Under the pieces are notes generated by a model. The model was given only the letters and a program-made list of their open reading frames with translations, ran no database searches and was not told the DNA's origin. Below, piece by piece: positions 34,983 to 43,857 of a stretch of 64,000 bases of DNA. The stretch spans positions 3,534,001 through 3,598,000 of the forward strand of contig NZ_CP034073.1 of assembly GCF_003855155.1 (NCBI RefSeq), given 5' to 3'. How positions within the stretch are numbered: position 1 is the first letter of the stretch; the number at the start of each line of letters is the position of its first letter. Both the position numbers and the translations under genes were made by a program. Source of the DNA: Shewanella psychromarinicola. Its GTDB lineage: Bacteria; Pseudomonadota; Gammaproteobacteria; Enterobacterales; Shewanellaceae.

Positions 34983-35492
34983 GTGGGTCAGTGCGAATTA
35001 TGAGATAACAATCAGGACATTTCGGACTTGATACCGTGCAGAAACAGCACTGTATCAAGTAAAACCACGAGTAAATAACCTATACTTGGCCTCTCGGCGT
35101 AGATTGACATATTGTTGCCTGGGGCACTGACCACAACTTCCGATGACCAAAAAAGACGATTAAACAGACAGTAGACAAGATAAAAAACTAAAGGGGGTTT
35201 ACTCATTTAGGGGCGTGCGACAAGAACTAGCACCAACATAAACGTGTTTGAGTTAACGCTCGTAAAGTGACGGTTTGTATTAGGGAACGCATGCCAATGT
35301 GATATGTACTAACACTTTCAGTAATAGCTGAAGAAATATCGTTATTGTGCCAATTTTGGAAAACGAGATACTTTTAGAATGTCAAATTAAGGGCGGAGAA
35401 GAAAGTTAAAAAAAAAGGTTACACTTACCCCACTTGTTACTGACCCCACTTGTTAAGTCGTTGGATGGGTTTCAAGTAGTCCTACTGTTTAT
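34983..35492. other. Intergenic region between convergent GGDEF-EAL genes
   Basis: About 510 bases. A 64-codon frame on the minus strand (35012-35206) has some hydrophobic character but no ribosome site and is not called. No convincing terminator is seen, although transcription must end here from both sides. Confidence 0.5.
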
Positions 35493-38138
35493 TCAGCTTA
35501 GCCAACTAGCATCGGGCTTCCAGTCACTTATCCACGCAGGAATATCACTGGCAGGCATTGGTTTGGCAATACCATAACCTTGTGCTAATTCACAGCCTAG
35601 TTGTAATAGTGCGGTGCCGTGTTCAATCGTTTCAACGCCTTCAGCAATCACGTCACGTTTGAATGATTTAGCTAAGGCTATCACGCCTTCAACAATGGCT
35701 AAATCATCAGCGTTACTCAACATGTCTCTCACAAAACTCTGGTCTATCTTAATCAAGCTGGCAGGTAATCGTCTAAGGTAAGTCAGGGACGAATAGCCTG
35801 TGCCAAAATCATCTAAAGCAAAATTTACGCCGAGGTTCATGCAGTCATTCATGATGGTTGAGATATGATGCACATCCTCTAAGGCACTTGTTTCTAACAC
35901 CTCTAGCTCTAAATAGCGCGGCTCAACATTGGGGTGGGCTGCTAGCAGAGTCGTTAGCCTCTGTGTAAAGTCAGGCTGCTGTAAATGTACAGCCGCAATG
36001 TTCACGCTAGTGCTTACCATGAGATTAACCCCCATTGCTTGCCATTGGCTGATTTGTGTCAATGCGGTATCAATAACCCATTCACCTATTTCAATCATCA
36101 TGGTGTGATTTTCAATGACAGGCAAAAACTCGATTGGATTTAATATTCCTCGCTCTGGATGTTGCCAACGAATAAGCGCCTCGACCCCCACCACAGTTCC
36201 TCTCATCATATTAACTTTAGGCTGATAATAGAGTACGAATTGATGATTATCTAATGCGCAGCGAATAGCTTCTAGACTTTCCCGTTGCACTTTAATCGCA
36301 TCATCTTGAGCTGTATCAAATAAATGATAACAATTCTTACCGGATTCTTTAGCCATATACATAGCTTGATCGGCATGCCTCATAAGTAGGTCTGCATCCA
36401 CATCATCTCGCGGATAGAGGGTGACGCCAATACTGGCTGATATATTAAATATTACACCACCCACGGTGACAGGATCTGACGCTGCCAATAATAATCGCTC
36501 TAATACAGGCTCACAATCTTCGACTTTAATTAAATTGGCTAATACCGCCACAAATTCATCACCGCCAATACGGCCTAAGCTATCACTTTCACGTAGCGCC
36601 TCTTTCATACGGACTGAGAGTGCAATAAGTAGTTCATCCCCCATATCATGCCCATAGGTATCATTTACTGTTTTAAAACCATCTAAATCTAGGAATACGA
36701 CAGCGAGAGACTGCGCGTGACGACGGCATTGCAACATGGCTTGAGATAATCGGTCTGATAGTAAAACACGATTTGGCAGATTGGTCAGCACGTCGTAATG
36801 GGCAATATGCTCTAATTCGTCTTGATGCGCTTTCATCGGGGTGATGTCGGTAGCTAAGGATACATAATGGGTCGTAATACCGTGTACATCACGTACTGCA
36901 CTAATTGTTTGTAATACAGCATACACTTCGTTATTTTTACGGCGATTCCAAACTTCGCCATACCAGTAACCTTCTGTGAGTAAGGTTTGCCACATATTAG
37001 CGTAAAACTCAGGTGATTGACGTCCAGATTGGAGAATGCGAGGGGTTTGTCCAATAGCCTCTTCGCGGCAATAACCTGTGATGGATGTGAATGTGTCGTT
37101 GACTTCGATAATGCTAGCTTTAGCATCAGTAATCATAATGCCTTCTCGGGCGTGAGTGAATACCTTGGCGGCAAGCACTAACTCATTGGCGCGCTTTTCT
37201 TTGTCTGCGTTGGCAAGAATTAACTCGTCTGCTCGGTTATCCTTTTCTTTGTTTTGAAAGGCAAGTTCTATGTTGGCAATAGCTAACTCATTGGCGCGTT
37301 TTTCTTTGTCTGCGTTGGCAAGAGCTAACTCGTCTGCTCGCTTATCCTTTTCTTTGTTTTGAAAGGCAAGTTCTATGTTGGCAATAGTTAACTCATTGGC
37401 GCGTTTTTCTTTGTCTGCGTTGGCAAGAGCTAACTCGTCTGCTCGCTTATCCTTTTCTTTGTTTTGAAAGGCAAGTTCTATGTTGGCAATAGCTAACTCA
37501 TTAGCGCGTTTTTCTTTGTCTGCGTTGGCAAGAGCTAACTCATTGGCTCGCTTATCTTTCTCTTTGTTGGCTAGATGTTGACTGTTTTCAGCTTGTTTTC
37601 TCTCAGTAATGTCGATCATCGCGGTAAGACAGTCCGTACCTGTGATGCCGATATTGGCCTCGATATCTAGCCAAAGCGTATTATTGTCAACTTGCCCTAA
37701 GACTTCACAGGATTGTATACCGTTACCACCAAAGGCTTTTCCCAAACAACGTTTAAAAGTCTCTCTATATTGTGGTGTTACGTAGTGTGAAAACGGTTTC
37801 CCTACCAAGTTAGCACGCTCAATACCCAATAGACTCGCGCCTCGTAAATTGACCTGATTGATTATGCCATTTAGGTCAAAAACAAAGTAAGCAATCGGTG
37901 CAAATTCAAATAACTCGGTATAACGATAATATAATCTCTCTGTTATCCGTGCTTGCTTTAACTCCTCATTTTGCATTTCCAATTCAATCTGATGAACCTG
38001 CAATTCGTGTAGCATCTTTTTGGCAGCATAGTCGCTAGGGTTAGTTTGCTTGATCCCCGTTTGTTTTTTCAGTTGTGCTTCCGCACACTGGCGTATCGCT
38101 TTGGCGGACCGCTTGGCTGACTTTTGAGGCGGCTTCAT
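35493..38138 (-). CDS. Soluble PAS-coiled coil-PAS-GGDEF-EAL cyclic-di-GMP protein
   Basis: An 881-residue protein without membrane helices. N-terminal coiled coil (~1-70), PAS1 (RYTELFEFAPIAYFVFDLNG), a long signalling helix built of 35-residue repeats (NKEKDKRADELALANADKEK...), PAS2 (THAREGIMITDAKASIIEVN), GGDEF with inhibitory site RESD and active site GGDEF, and EAL with EALIRW, SVNIAAVHL, LETS, DDFGTGYSS, LIKID, AEGVET and QGYGIAKP all present. Both cyclase and phosphodiesterase activities are therefore possible. Its ATG at 38138 overlaps the stop region of the upstream CheB-CheR gene by 4 bases (ATGA), so the two are co-translated. The C-terminal modules are closely similar to the protein at 31722-34967. 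Confidence 0.95.
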   Translation of the reverse strand: MKPPQKSAKRSAKAIRQCAEAQLKKQTGIKQTNPSDYAAKKMLHELQVHQIELEMQNEELKQARITERLYYRYTELFEFAPIAYFVFDLNGIINQVNLRGASLLGIERANLVGKPFSHYVTPQYRETFKRCLGKAFGGNGIQSCEVLGQVDNNTLWLDIEANIGITGTDCLTAMIDITERKQAENSQHLANKEKDKRANELALANADKEKRANELAIANIELAFQNKEKDKRADELALANADKEKRANELTIANIELAFQNKEKDKRADELALANADKEKRANELAIANIELAFQNKEKDNRADELILANADKEKRANELVLAAKVFTHAREGIMITDAKASIIEVNDTFTSITGYCREEAIGQTPRILQSGRQSPEFYANMWQTLLTEGYWYGEVWNRRKNNEVYAVLQTISAVRDVHGITTHYVSLATDITPMKAHQDELEHIAHYDVLTNLPNRVLLSDRLSQAMLQCRRHAQSLAVVFLDLDGFKTVNDTYGHDMGDELLIALSVRMKEALRESDSLGRIGGDEFVAVLANLIKVEDCEPVLERLLLAASDPVTVGGVIFNISASIGVTLYPRDDVDADLLMRHADQAMYMAKESGKNCYHLFDTAQDDAIKVQRESLEAIRCALDNHQFVLYYQPKVNMMRGTVVGVEALIRWQHPERGILNPIEFLPVIENHTMMIEIGEWVIDTALTQISQWQAMGVNLMVSTSVNIAAVHLQQPDFTQRLTTLLAAHPNVEPRYLELEVLETSALEDVHHISTIMNDCMNLGVNFALDDFGTGYSSLTYLRRLPASLIKIDQSFVRDMLSNADDLAIVEGVIALAKSFKRDVIAEGVETIEHGTALLQLGCELAQGYGIAKPMPASDIPAWISDWKPDASWLS
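37170..37575. repeat. 105-bp in-frame minisatellite encoding the signalling helix
   Basis: The motif GCAAGTTCTATGTTGGCAAT recurs at 37261, 37366 and 37471, exactly 105 bp (35 codons) apart, with nearly identical sequence between copies and partial units at both ends. It encodes heptad-like repeats rich in KEKRANEL and DKRADEL. The high identity between copies suggests recent expansion or gene conversion. Confidence 0.92.
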
Positions 38139-40702
38139 GTGGTAGGCCTTATCTTACGTAATTCTGACTCAAGCAGCTTGGCTTCACTAATATCTGTAAA
38201 GGTAATCACCACGCCATCAATCACATTTTCTTGTGTACGATAAGGCATGATGCGGACTTTGAACCAGCGTTTATTTTTAGCCGTTATTTCTTTTTCTATG
38301 AAGACAAGCGTCTTCAATACTTCCTTTGAATCTTCTTGTAGTCTGACATAATCTAATTCAGTGACGATGTCGGACAATGCTCGGCCCACATCACTTTGGA
38401 TCAGCTTGAATAGATGAGTAGCATAGTTGGTGAAGCGTCGAACATGCAGTTCGTTATCCAGAAAAATGGTGGCAATTTGCGTACTATCAAGCAGGTTCTC
38501 CATGTCGTTATTGACCCATGACAAATCATCGACTTTGGATCGTAGTTCAGTATTGACGGTTTGCAATTCTTCATTCATTGACTGCATCTCTTCTTTAGAC
38601 GTGGTCAATTCTTCATTGGTGGATTGCAATTCCTCATTAGTGGATTGCAGCTCTTCATTGGCCGATTTTAGCTCTTCCTGAGAGGATTGCATTTGCTCGC
38701 GAAGCGATTGTATTTCGTCATGTGCTTGTTGTAATTCGGCCTGACTTTCTTTCTCTGCTGAACCCCGTTTTCTGCGTGGCAACTTGGTCGGCGTCAACAT
38801 CTCAGTAAACACCACCATCATCAGGCCAAGCAAAGCTTTTGGCTTAGTAATAGCTTGTACCGTCAAATTAATAGTATGTGTGTCTACCGTCAGGTTTTTA
38901 ATGTTTACAGGCTCTATTTGCAACTGTGCTTTCATCATAGCAAGGTGAATTTGATGTTGTAGCTCTTCACGCGCCATGACGTGAATGTTCCAGTTGGCTT
39001 TCCCCGCGGCAGGCTCTAAATATTTTCCCGTGCGACCATTGATGTAGATAATATCGCCTGCCGCATTGACTAAAACCGCTGCTGGCGAGTAGCTTTGTAG
39101 GAGAATTTGATCTGCCTGCATTTGTAGGTTGGTAATATTTGTCGTCATCTTACTGGTTCTCTCAGGTTCATTTTCTACCAAGGATATGATGGGAAATATT
39201 CGTGTCGGGAAGTCGACTTCCATCTGCGGTGCAGTGCTATCAATGCGGGTGTAGATCCGTGTGTTTTCCTTGATTTCTGTGAACAATGAGGTGGAATTAC
39301 CAATAGTTTCAGCATTACCCAAAATCAAAATACCATGAGATGTCAATGTGTAGTGGAACAGTGGGATTAACTTTTTTTGTAATTCCGGCCCAAGATAAAT
39401 CAGAAGATTACGACAGGTAACAATATCTAGCTTGGTGAACGGTGGATCCATGATGATATTTTGTGGAGCAAAAATAACCATGTCTCGTATTTGCTTGTTG
39501 ATACGATAACCACTTCCATCTTTATTGAAGTATCGATTCAATTGCTGTGACGACAAATCTGCCTCAATGCTTGCCGGGTAATAACCTTTTCGCGCAATAT
39601 TGATGGCATCTTCACCAACATCGGTAGCAAAGACTTGTAGTTTGAAACGCCCTTTATGTTTAACGTCATCCAATACATCCATTACCGTCATCGCGAGCGA
39701 GTAGGCCTCCTCACCAGTGGAACAGGCTGTCACCCATGCTCGAAGTTCTTTACCTTCAGGATAATTGGCCAATAGTGCTGGAAGTGTGACTGACTTGAGC
39801 TGCGCCCAAACTTTATGATCTCGAAAGAAATTTGTTACCCCAATTAACATTTCTTTGAAAAGTAGGTCTTGCTCTTGTGGATTATCACGCAGATAGTGCG
39901 TATAGAGTGATATGTTTTTAAGCTGATGCAGATCCATACGCCGTTCAATACGACGATATATGGTGTTTTTCTTGTACAGTGAGAAGTCGTTGCCGCTTCG
40001 TTCACGCAGTATAATAACGATCTGCTCTAGTGCGCTAGTTGACTTGAGTTTCAATCTTGTTGGGACATCTCGTCGGCTATGTTTGAGAAAGGCTGCAATC
40101 CGTTCTGGTAGTGCTTCAGCAGGGGCGACAATGTCAGCTAGTCCCATATTAACAGCGCTATGAGGCATTGAATCAAATTTTGCGAACTCAGGAGACTGCA
40201 CCACAGACAGGCCTGCATTTTCTTTGATGGCACGTAAACCTAGTGTGCCATCGGATCCCATTCCAGATAGAATAACACCCACAGCCCGTTCATTCTGATC
40301 ATTTGCCAGAGATCGAAAGAAGAAATCAATGGGTAACCGCAATCCGCGACTCTCCACCGGGTCAAGCAGAAGCAATGATCCGTGAATGATGGATAAATCT
40401 TTGTTAGGTGGTATCACATATACACAGTTCGGCTTTACTTCCATGCCGTTGCGGGCTTGCGTTACTTTCATAAGCGTAGTGCGTTGCAACAGCTCTGGCA
40501 TGATGCTTATGCGAGTAGGGTCAAGGTGCTGAATGACAACAAATGCGATGTTACAGGGCGTTAATACATGGGAAAAGAAATCTTCCAATGCTTCCAAGCC
40601 GCCAGCAGAAGCACCAATGCCGACAATGATTGGTGTGTTCACCACAGCCAATTTACAAGGATCCTTAGGATGCTTAGTCAATGTTTTGCTTTGGTTTTTC
40701 AT
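38135..40702 (-). CDS. CheB-CheR-PAS fusion chemotaxis-type regulator
   Basis: An 855-residue fusion. The CheB methylesterase domain (~20-210) has the catalytic residues in GIGASAGGLEAL (Ser), VVIQHLDP (His) and LSGMGSDGT (Asp), with no receiver domain. The CheR methyltransferase domain (~220-490) shows FFRD, RAWVTACSTGEEAYSLAM and DIVTCRNLLIYL. A PAS-like segment follows, then a highly regular coiled coil (EELQSTNEELQSTNEELTTS, ~660-740) and a final PAS domain (LLDSTQIATIFLDNEL). Such fusions modify chemoreceptor-like or other partners in alternative signalling systems. It is the first gene of an operon with the GGDEF-EAL gene, overlapping by 4 bases, so methylation-type control of c-di-GMP output is suggested. 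Confidence 0.95.
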   Translation of the reverse strand: MKNQSKTLTKHPKDPCKLAVVNTPIIVGIGASAGGLEALEDFFSHVLTPCNIAFVVIQHLDPTRISIMPELLQRTTLMKVTQARNGMEVKPNCVYVIPPNKDLSIIHGSLLLLDPVESRGLRLPIDFFFRSLANDQNERAVGVILSGMGSDGTLGLRAIKENAGLSVVQSPEFAKFDSMPHSAVNMGLADIVAPAEALPERIAAFLKHSRRDVPTRLKLKSTSALEQIVIILRERSGNDFSLYKKNTIYRRIERRMDLHQLKNISLYTHYLRDNPQEQDLLFKEMLIGVTNFFRDHKVWAQLKSVTLPALLANYPEGKELRAWVTACSTGEEAYSLAMTVMDVLDDVKHKGRFKLQVFATDVGEDAINIARKGYYPASIEADLSSQQLNRYFNKDGSGYRINKQIRDMVIFAPQNIIMDPPFTKLDIVTCRNLLIYLGPELQKKLIPLFHYTLTSHGILILGNAETIGNSTSLFTEIKENTRIYTRIDSTAPQMEVDFPTRIFPIISLVENEPERTSKMTTNITNLQMQADQILLQSYSPAAVLVNAAGDIIYINGRTGKYLEPAAGKANWNIHVMAREELQHQIHLAMMKAQLQIEPVNIKNLTVDTHTINLTVQAITKPKALLGLMMVVFTEMLTPTKLPRRKRGSAEKESQAELQQAHDEIQSLREQMQSSQEELKSANEELQSTNEELQSTNEELTTSKEEMQSMNEELQTVNTELRSKVDDLSWVNNDMENLLDSTQIATIFLDNELHVRRFTNYATHLFKLIQSDVGRALSDIVTELDYVRLQEDSKEVLKTLVFIEKEITAKNKRWFKVRIMPYRTQENVIDGVVITFTDISEAKLLESELRKIRPTT

Positions 40703-41646
40703 AAGATAAATTTTTTATTATGCATATATTTATTGTAGACGAATTTGCGGAATAAGTAAGCCTACTAATTACTGGGATATTGTCATTTAACCACCAATAA
40801 TGAGTTTACTTTAAAAGAAGATCTATTTTATTTGTGCTTCATAGACAGGATCTTTAGTGTAGGCATAAATAAAAGAGAGAAAAAGGCGCTTGGTGAGATC
40901 AGATTAAGTCGCCATTTAAATGCTTATGGTCCAGTTTATAATTTGTGCTTACCTTTGGTTTTTGGTTAGATGCCTCCTAGTTAGTTCTTTGAACTGAAAG
41001 GTGGGTTAACTTTAATAAGGTTTTAGGTTGTTCAAACTGAAATCATATGTGCACTACGTAATAAAAATATTTTTAATAATCCTTGGTGATAAAAATACCT
41101 TAGATGGTGCTTGCTTTTATTTTTTTTAACATGGTTCTACCTCAACGCAGGCAGAGATTATTCCATTTTTTGCACTTCCAGTTGAACGTCTGGTAATAGC
41201 TAAGTAATAGTGGACACCGTTTCCATTGATTTTTGCCAATATGTGATGTGTGAAATCACTTACTCCTTACATGAGATAATATATGGAAGGTAGATATGAA
41301 AGATAATATGAGTGGTATATGCACTAACAAGGAAGGGGCGAAAATGATTTAGAGTTCACGCTAAACATTTACGATTCACATTACAACTATTATGGTTAAG
41401 ATTTATAACAATAAAAAAATGTAGAATAGGATCTATAGTTAAATGGCTAAGTGCTGTGTGTCATGATATTTGTGATGCATGACTGAACGTCCAATTTACA
41501 CAGGTAGATAACATAAGCTTACAGCAGTCATATACCTATAATGAAGAACTTACTATACTATATTTAATAGCTGCTTGTTAATAGTTAATTACTTGTTTAA
41601 TAATAGAAATATGTTTAAAGCGTTATAGGGGGAATTGGTGGGTTAT
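40703..41646. other. AT-rich intergenic region
   Basis: About 940 bases with no supportable gene, noticeably more AT-rich from about 41030 onward. It adjoins a pseudogene and an insertion sequence, so it may be decayed DNA. It should also contain the promoter of the leftward cheBR gene. Confidence 0.5.
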
Positions 41647-42222
41647 ATGTTGCGAGATATAAATACTCCTATTTTTAAAGTGTCTTTCAGCCGATAACAT
41701 CTTCTTCTAGTCATGGTTTAGGATTTGAAGCTTTAGTCAGAATTAAAGATCTAACCACAGGCAAAAGTATAAATTATTTTTGCTTCTTTCAGTCTCTGAC
41801 CTCTGATATTGAGACAACAAATTTTGGCTCCGTTTGCTTTGGTATTCACGTCCGTCATTGTGCAAAATCCCTATATCGAAATTTACTACTCTTTATTAAT
41901 ATCTCGCCGGTTATGTTTTCTGCGATTTTAAACCTCCCAGTATCTGTTTGTGATGCAATCAGTCGATTAGTTAAAGAGGGGGCTAGCTCTTGAAAATATT
42001 ATTTTTGAAATAACAGCGTTTGAGGGCAAACATGTCTCTGGTTTAACCGCTGGTATTGAGATGTTCAGATCTCGTGGTATTCGCATCGCAATTGATGATG
42101 TCGGAGTTAACTTTTCTATTGACGAGAGGGTTCATGTATTAAAACCTGACTTTATTAAGCTAGATAAATCTCTTTTGGATAATGATATAGCAACTGGTGA
42201 TGTCGCACTTATTAATGGTATA

Positions 42223-43323
42223 TACTCAAGTGAATTCAAACTGCAGGTTTTAATTTCTGAAAGTTATCATTAATTGTATCACCGAGCGTGTCAGCAATAT
42301 CGGGGAGGGTGATGCTAAAAAAGTCAGTGATTTTTCGTCGGAATTCTTTTGTCGTTGCGAAGTATTGCCCATTCCTCGCATGTTTATTCATCACCTTCCA
42401 CAATCGTTCTATTGGGTTTAAATTTGGACTATAAGGCGGCAGGTAATGCAATGTTATATTCAGATGTTCAGCCTCTTTAACCACTAAGGCATTTCGATGG
42501 TATCCAGCGCCATCAAGCACCAAATGGATAACACCACTTGTTGAGTAACGCGCTCTAATTTGGTTTAAAAAATCGATGATGGATGCACCGTTAACCGTTT
42601 TGCTATATTGCTCAATGACCGCTTCTGTTAAGTGACCAAGTCGGATTGCACCAACCACGTTAATACGGGTTCGGCTTCCCGTCGTTTCTATCGGTTTATC
42701 AACGCCTTTTTTTATCCAGCCAGCGGTGATTTTTGTGGCTTGGGTCGGATGAACCGCATCCATAAATAATAACGGTTCATCAGGGGTTAACGAGGATTTT
42801 AGTTGCTCATAATATTCAATGAAAGCCGTTTGTTTGTCTTCATCAAATTTGTGAGGAACCCCTTTAGGGTTTTTATAGCTGAACTGATGTTTATGCAGCC
42901 ATTTATTGAGACCTGACACTGTGTACTTAATCTGAAATTGTTCTGAGATATAAGCGACTATTTGATGGCTATGCAAGTAGGTCACCTCACACAGGTGTGC
43001 AATCAATAGTTCAGTTTGCTCTTGACTCAGATAGCTTAAGGAGCCGCCACTATTACACGTGAGTTTTTGGTCGTGAGCATAGGCATCAATGTATCGAACT
43101 ACGGTCGTTTCGTGAATACGTAACGCTTGGGCAATCATTGGCGTTGGCCAATTTTCATCGCGTAGTAAAATGGCTTTAATGCGATCACACTCACGCCTAT
43201 CACTCGAGCTTTTATGTCGAGTTTCCAATGCTACTTTTTGTTCTGGCGAGAGTGTAATTTGTTTCATAGGGCTATGATGATCCCATTTGGGACAAAATCA
43301 AGCATTTTCAATGATCACGGGTA
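42223..43323 (-). mobile_element. Complete IS630-family insertion sequence, 1101 bp
   Basis: Ends were derived from the reconstructed target. TA is duplicated at 42221-42222 and 43324-43325. The terminal inverted repeats are 42223-42244 (TACTCAAGTGAATTCAAACT...) and the complement of 43302-43323 (TACCCGTGATCATTGAAAAT...), with 14 of 22 positions identical. One intact transposase fills the element. TA target duplication and size are typical of the IS630/Tc1-mariner group. Confidence 0.88.
42236..43267 (-). CDS. IS630-family DDE transposase
   Basis: A 343-residue intact transposase. The N-terminal helix-turn-helix (SSDRRECDRIKAILL, then MIAQALRIHETTVVRYIDAY) is followed by a winged region and the DDE domain. 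The catalytic acidic residues are recognisable as LLFMDAVHP (Asp), HLVLDGAGYH (Asp) and SPNLNPIERLWKVMN (Glu). The reading frame is complete and its last codons lie within the left inverted repeat. The element therefore looks potentially active. It interrupts an EAL gene that was already decaying or decayed afterwards. Confidence 0.95.
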   Translation of the reverse strand: MKQITLSPEQKVALETRHKSSSDRRECDRIKAILLRDENWPTPMIAQALRIHETTVVRYIDAYAHDQKLTCNSGGSLSYLSQEQTELLIAHLCEVTYLHSHQIVAYISEQFQIKYTVSGLNKWLHKHQFSYKNPKGVPHKFDEDKQTAFIEYYEQLKSSLTPDEPLLFMDAVHPTQATKITAGWIKKGVDKPIETTGSRTRINVVGAIRLGHLTEAVIEQYSKTVNGASIIDFLNQIRARYSTSGVIHLVLDGAGYHRNALVVKEAEHLNITLHYLPPYSPNLNPIERLWKVMNKHARNGQYFATTKEFRRKITDFFSITLPDIADTLGDTINDNFQKLKPAV

Positions 43324-43472
43324 TAACCCTTACTAAAGATGAAGCCGCAAGCGTTATTGTTGAAGGTGTCGAAACCAGAGAGTAATTAGACATGTTAACG
43401 ACTTTAGAGGTTAAACTTATACAAGGTTATTATTTGGGTAAACCCGCAGTTTTATCATGCATTGAGATCTAA

Positions 43473-43857
43473 CCTTTTTTACCAGTGAGTATTAGCTATC
43501 TGTATCTTCAGAAAGTCAAAGAGTATCTTCAACCTCGATACTCAGATTCCGCATAGTGTTATCAACTTTAGAGTGCCCAAAAATGATCTAAGCGACCCTG
43601 TGGATGTATTGCTTTAACAGTAAACTCTGTAGGCTCGCCCAAATTAATCCCTTCACCCTATATGGCTACATTAAAAAGATTTCATTAGGTTGTTGTGGCT
43701 TTTATTCTTTGAATAACAGCCCAATTTACCAGCGGATACAGTACCGCGTCACCAAGTCTCCTTACTAAACTTATCGCGCTAAGTTAGTTAACCATGCATC
43801 ATTCAAGATCCAGGCCTTACCTAATATAGCGCTCAATCAACATTAAACCTTAGTTAG
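43473..43857. other. Decayed region downstream of the EAL pseudogene
   Basis: About 385 bases without an intact gene. A possible tyrosine-recombinase remnant lies at 43516-43612 on the minus strand (listed separately). Nothing else is recognisable. Confidence 0.5.
43516..43612 (-). pseudogene. Possible tyrosine-integrase C-terminal remnant
   Basis: The minus strand reads IHRVA-stop-IIFGHSKVDNTMRN then LSIEVEDTL-stop. This resembles the integrase/recombinase tail pattern LRAVQLLLGHSK..TVRYLGIEVEDAL, with the usual Gln replaced by TAG. It is short and the catalytic Tyr is replaced by Asn, so it is at most a dead fragment. Moderate-to-low confidence. Confidence 0.4.

Larger units (their letters stand above)
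41647..43472 (+). pseudogene. EAL-domain gene, broken by frameshifts, IS630 insertion and a stop codon
   Basis: Translated fragments rebuild an EAL phosphodiesterase: FQPITSSSSHGLGFEALVRI, then ENIIFEIT, IAIDDVG, DFIKLDKSLL, and after the insertion ASVIVEGVET and LIQGYYLGKP. Lesions seen: a frameshift near 41685 before FQPI; one extra base in a G5 run at 41978-41982; the IS element at 42223-43323; and TAA at 43383 where related proteins have Gln (VETRE-stop-LDML). Removing the element and one TA restores the frame exactly (ALING-ITLTKDEA). The gene cannot make a full EAL protein. Confidence 0.85.

Noticed and set aside
35012..35206. 64-codon minus-strand frame with hydrophobic segments
   Set aside because: No ribosome site (a C-rich stretch precedes the ATG), no recognisable family, and it lies in a spacer between convergent genes.
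42061..42273. Short frame read as an independent EAL-like gene
   Set aside because: It is the middle fragment of the EAL pseudogene and runs into the IS630 element.
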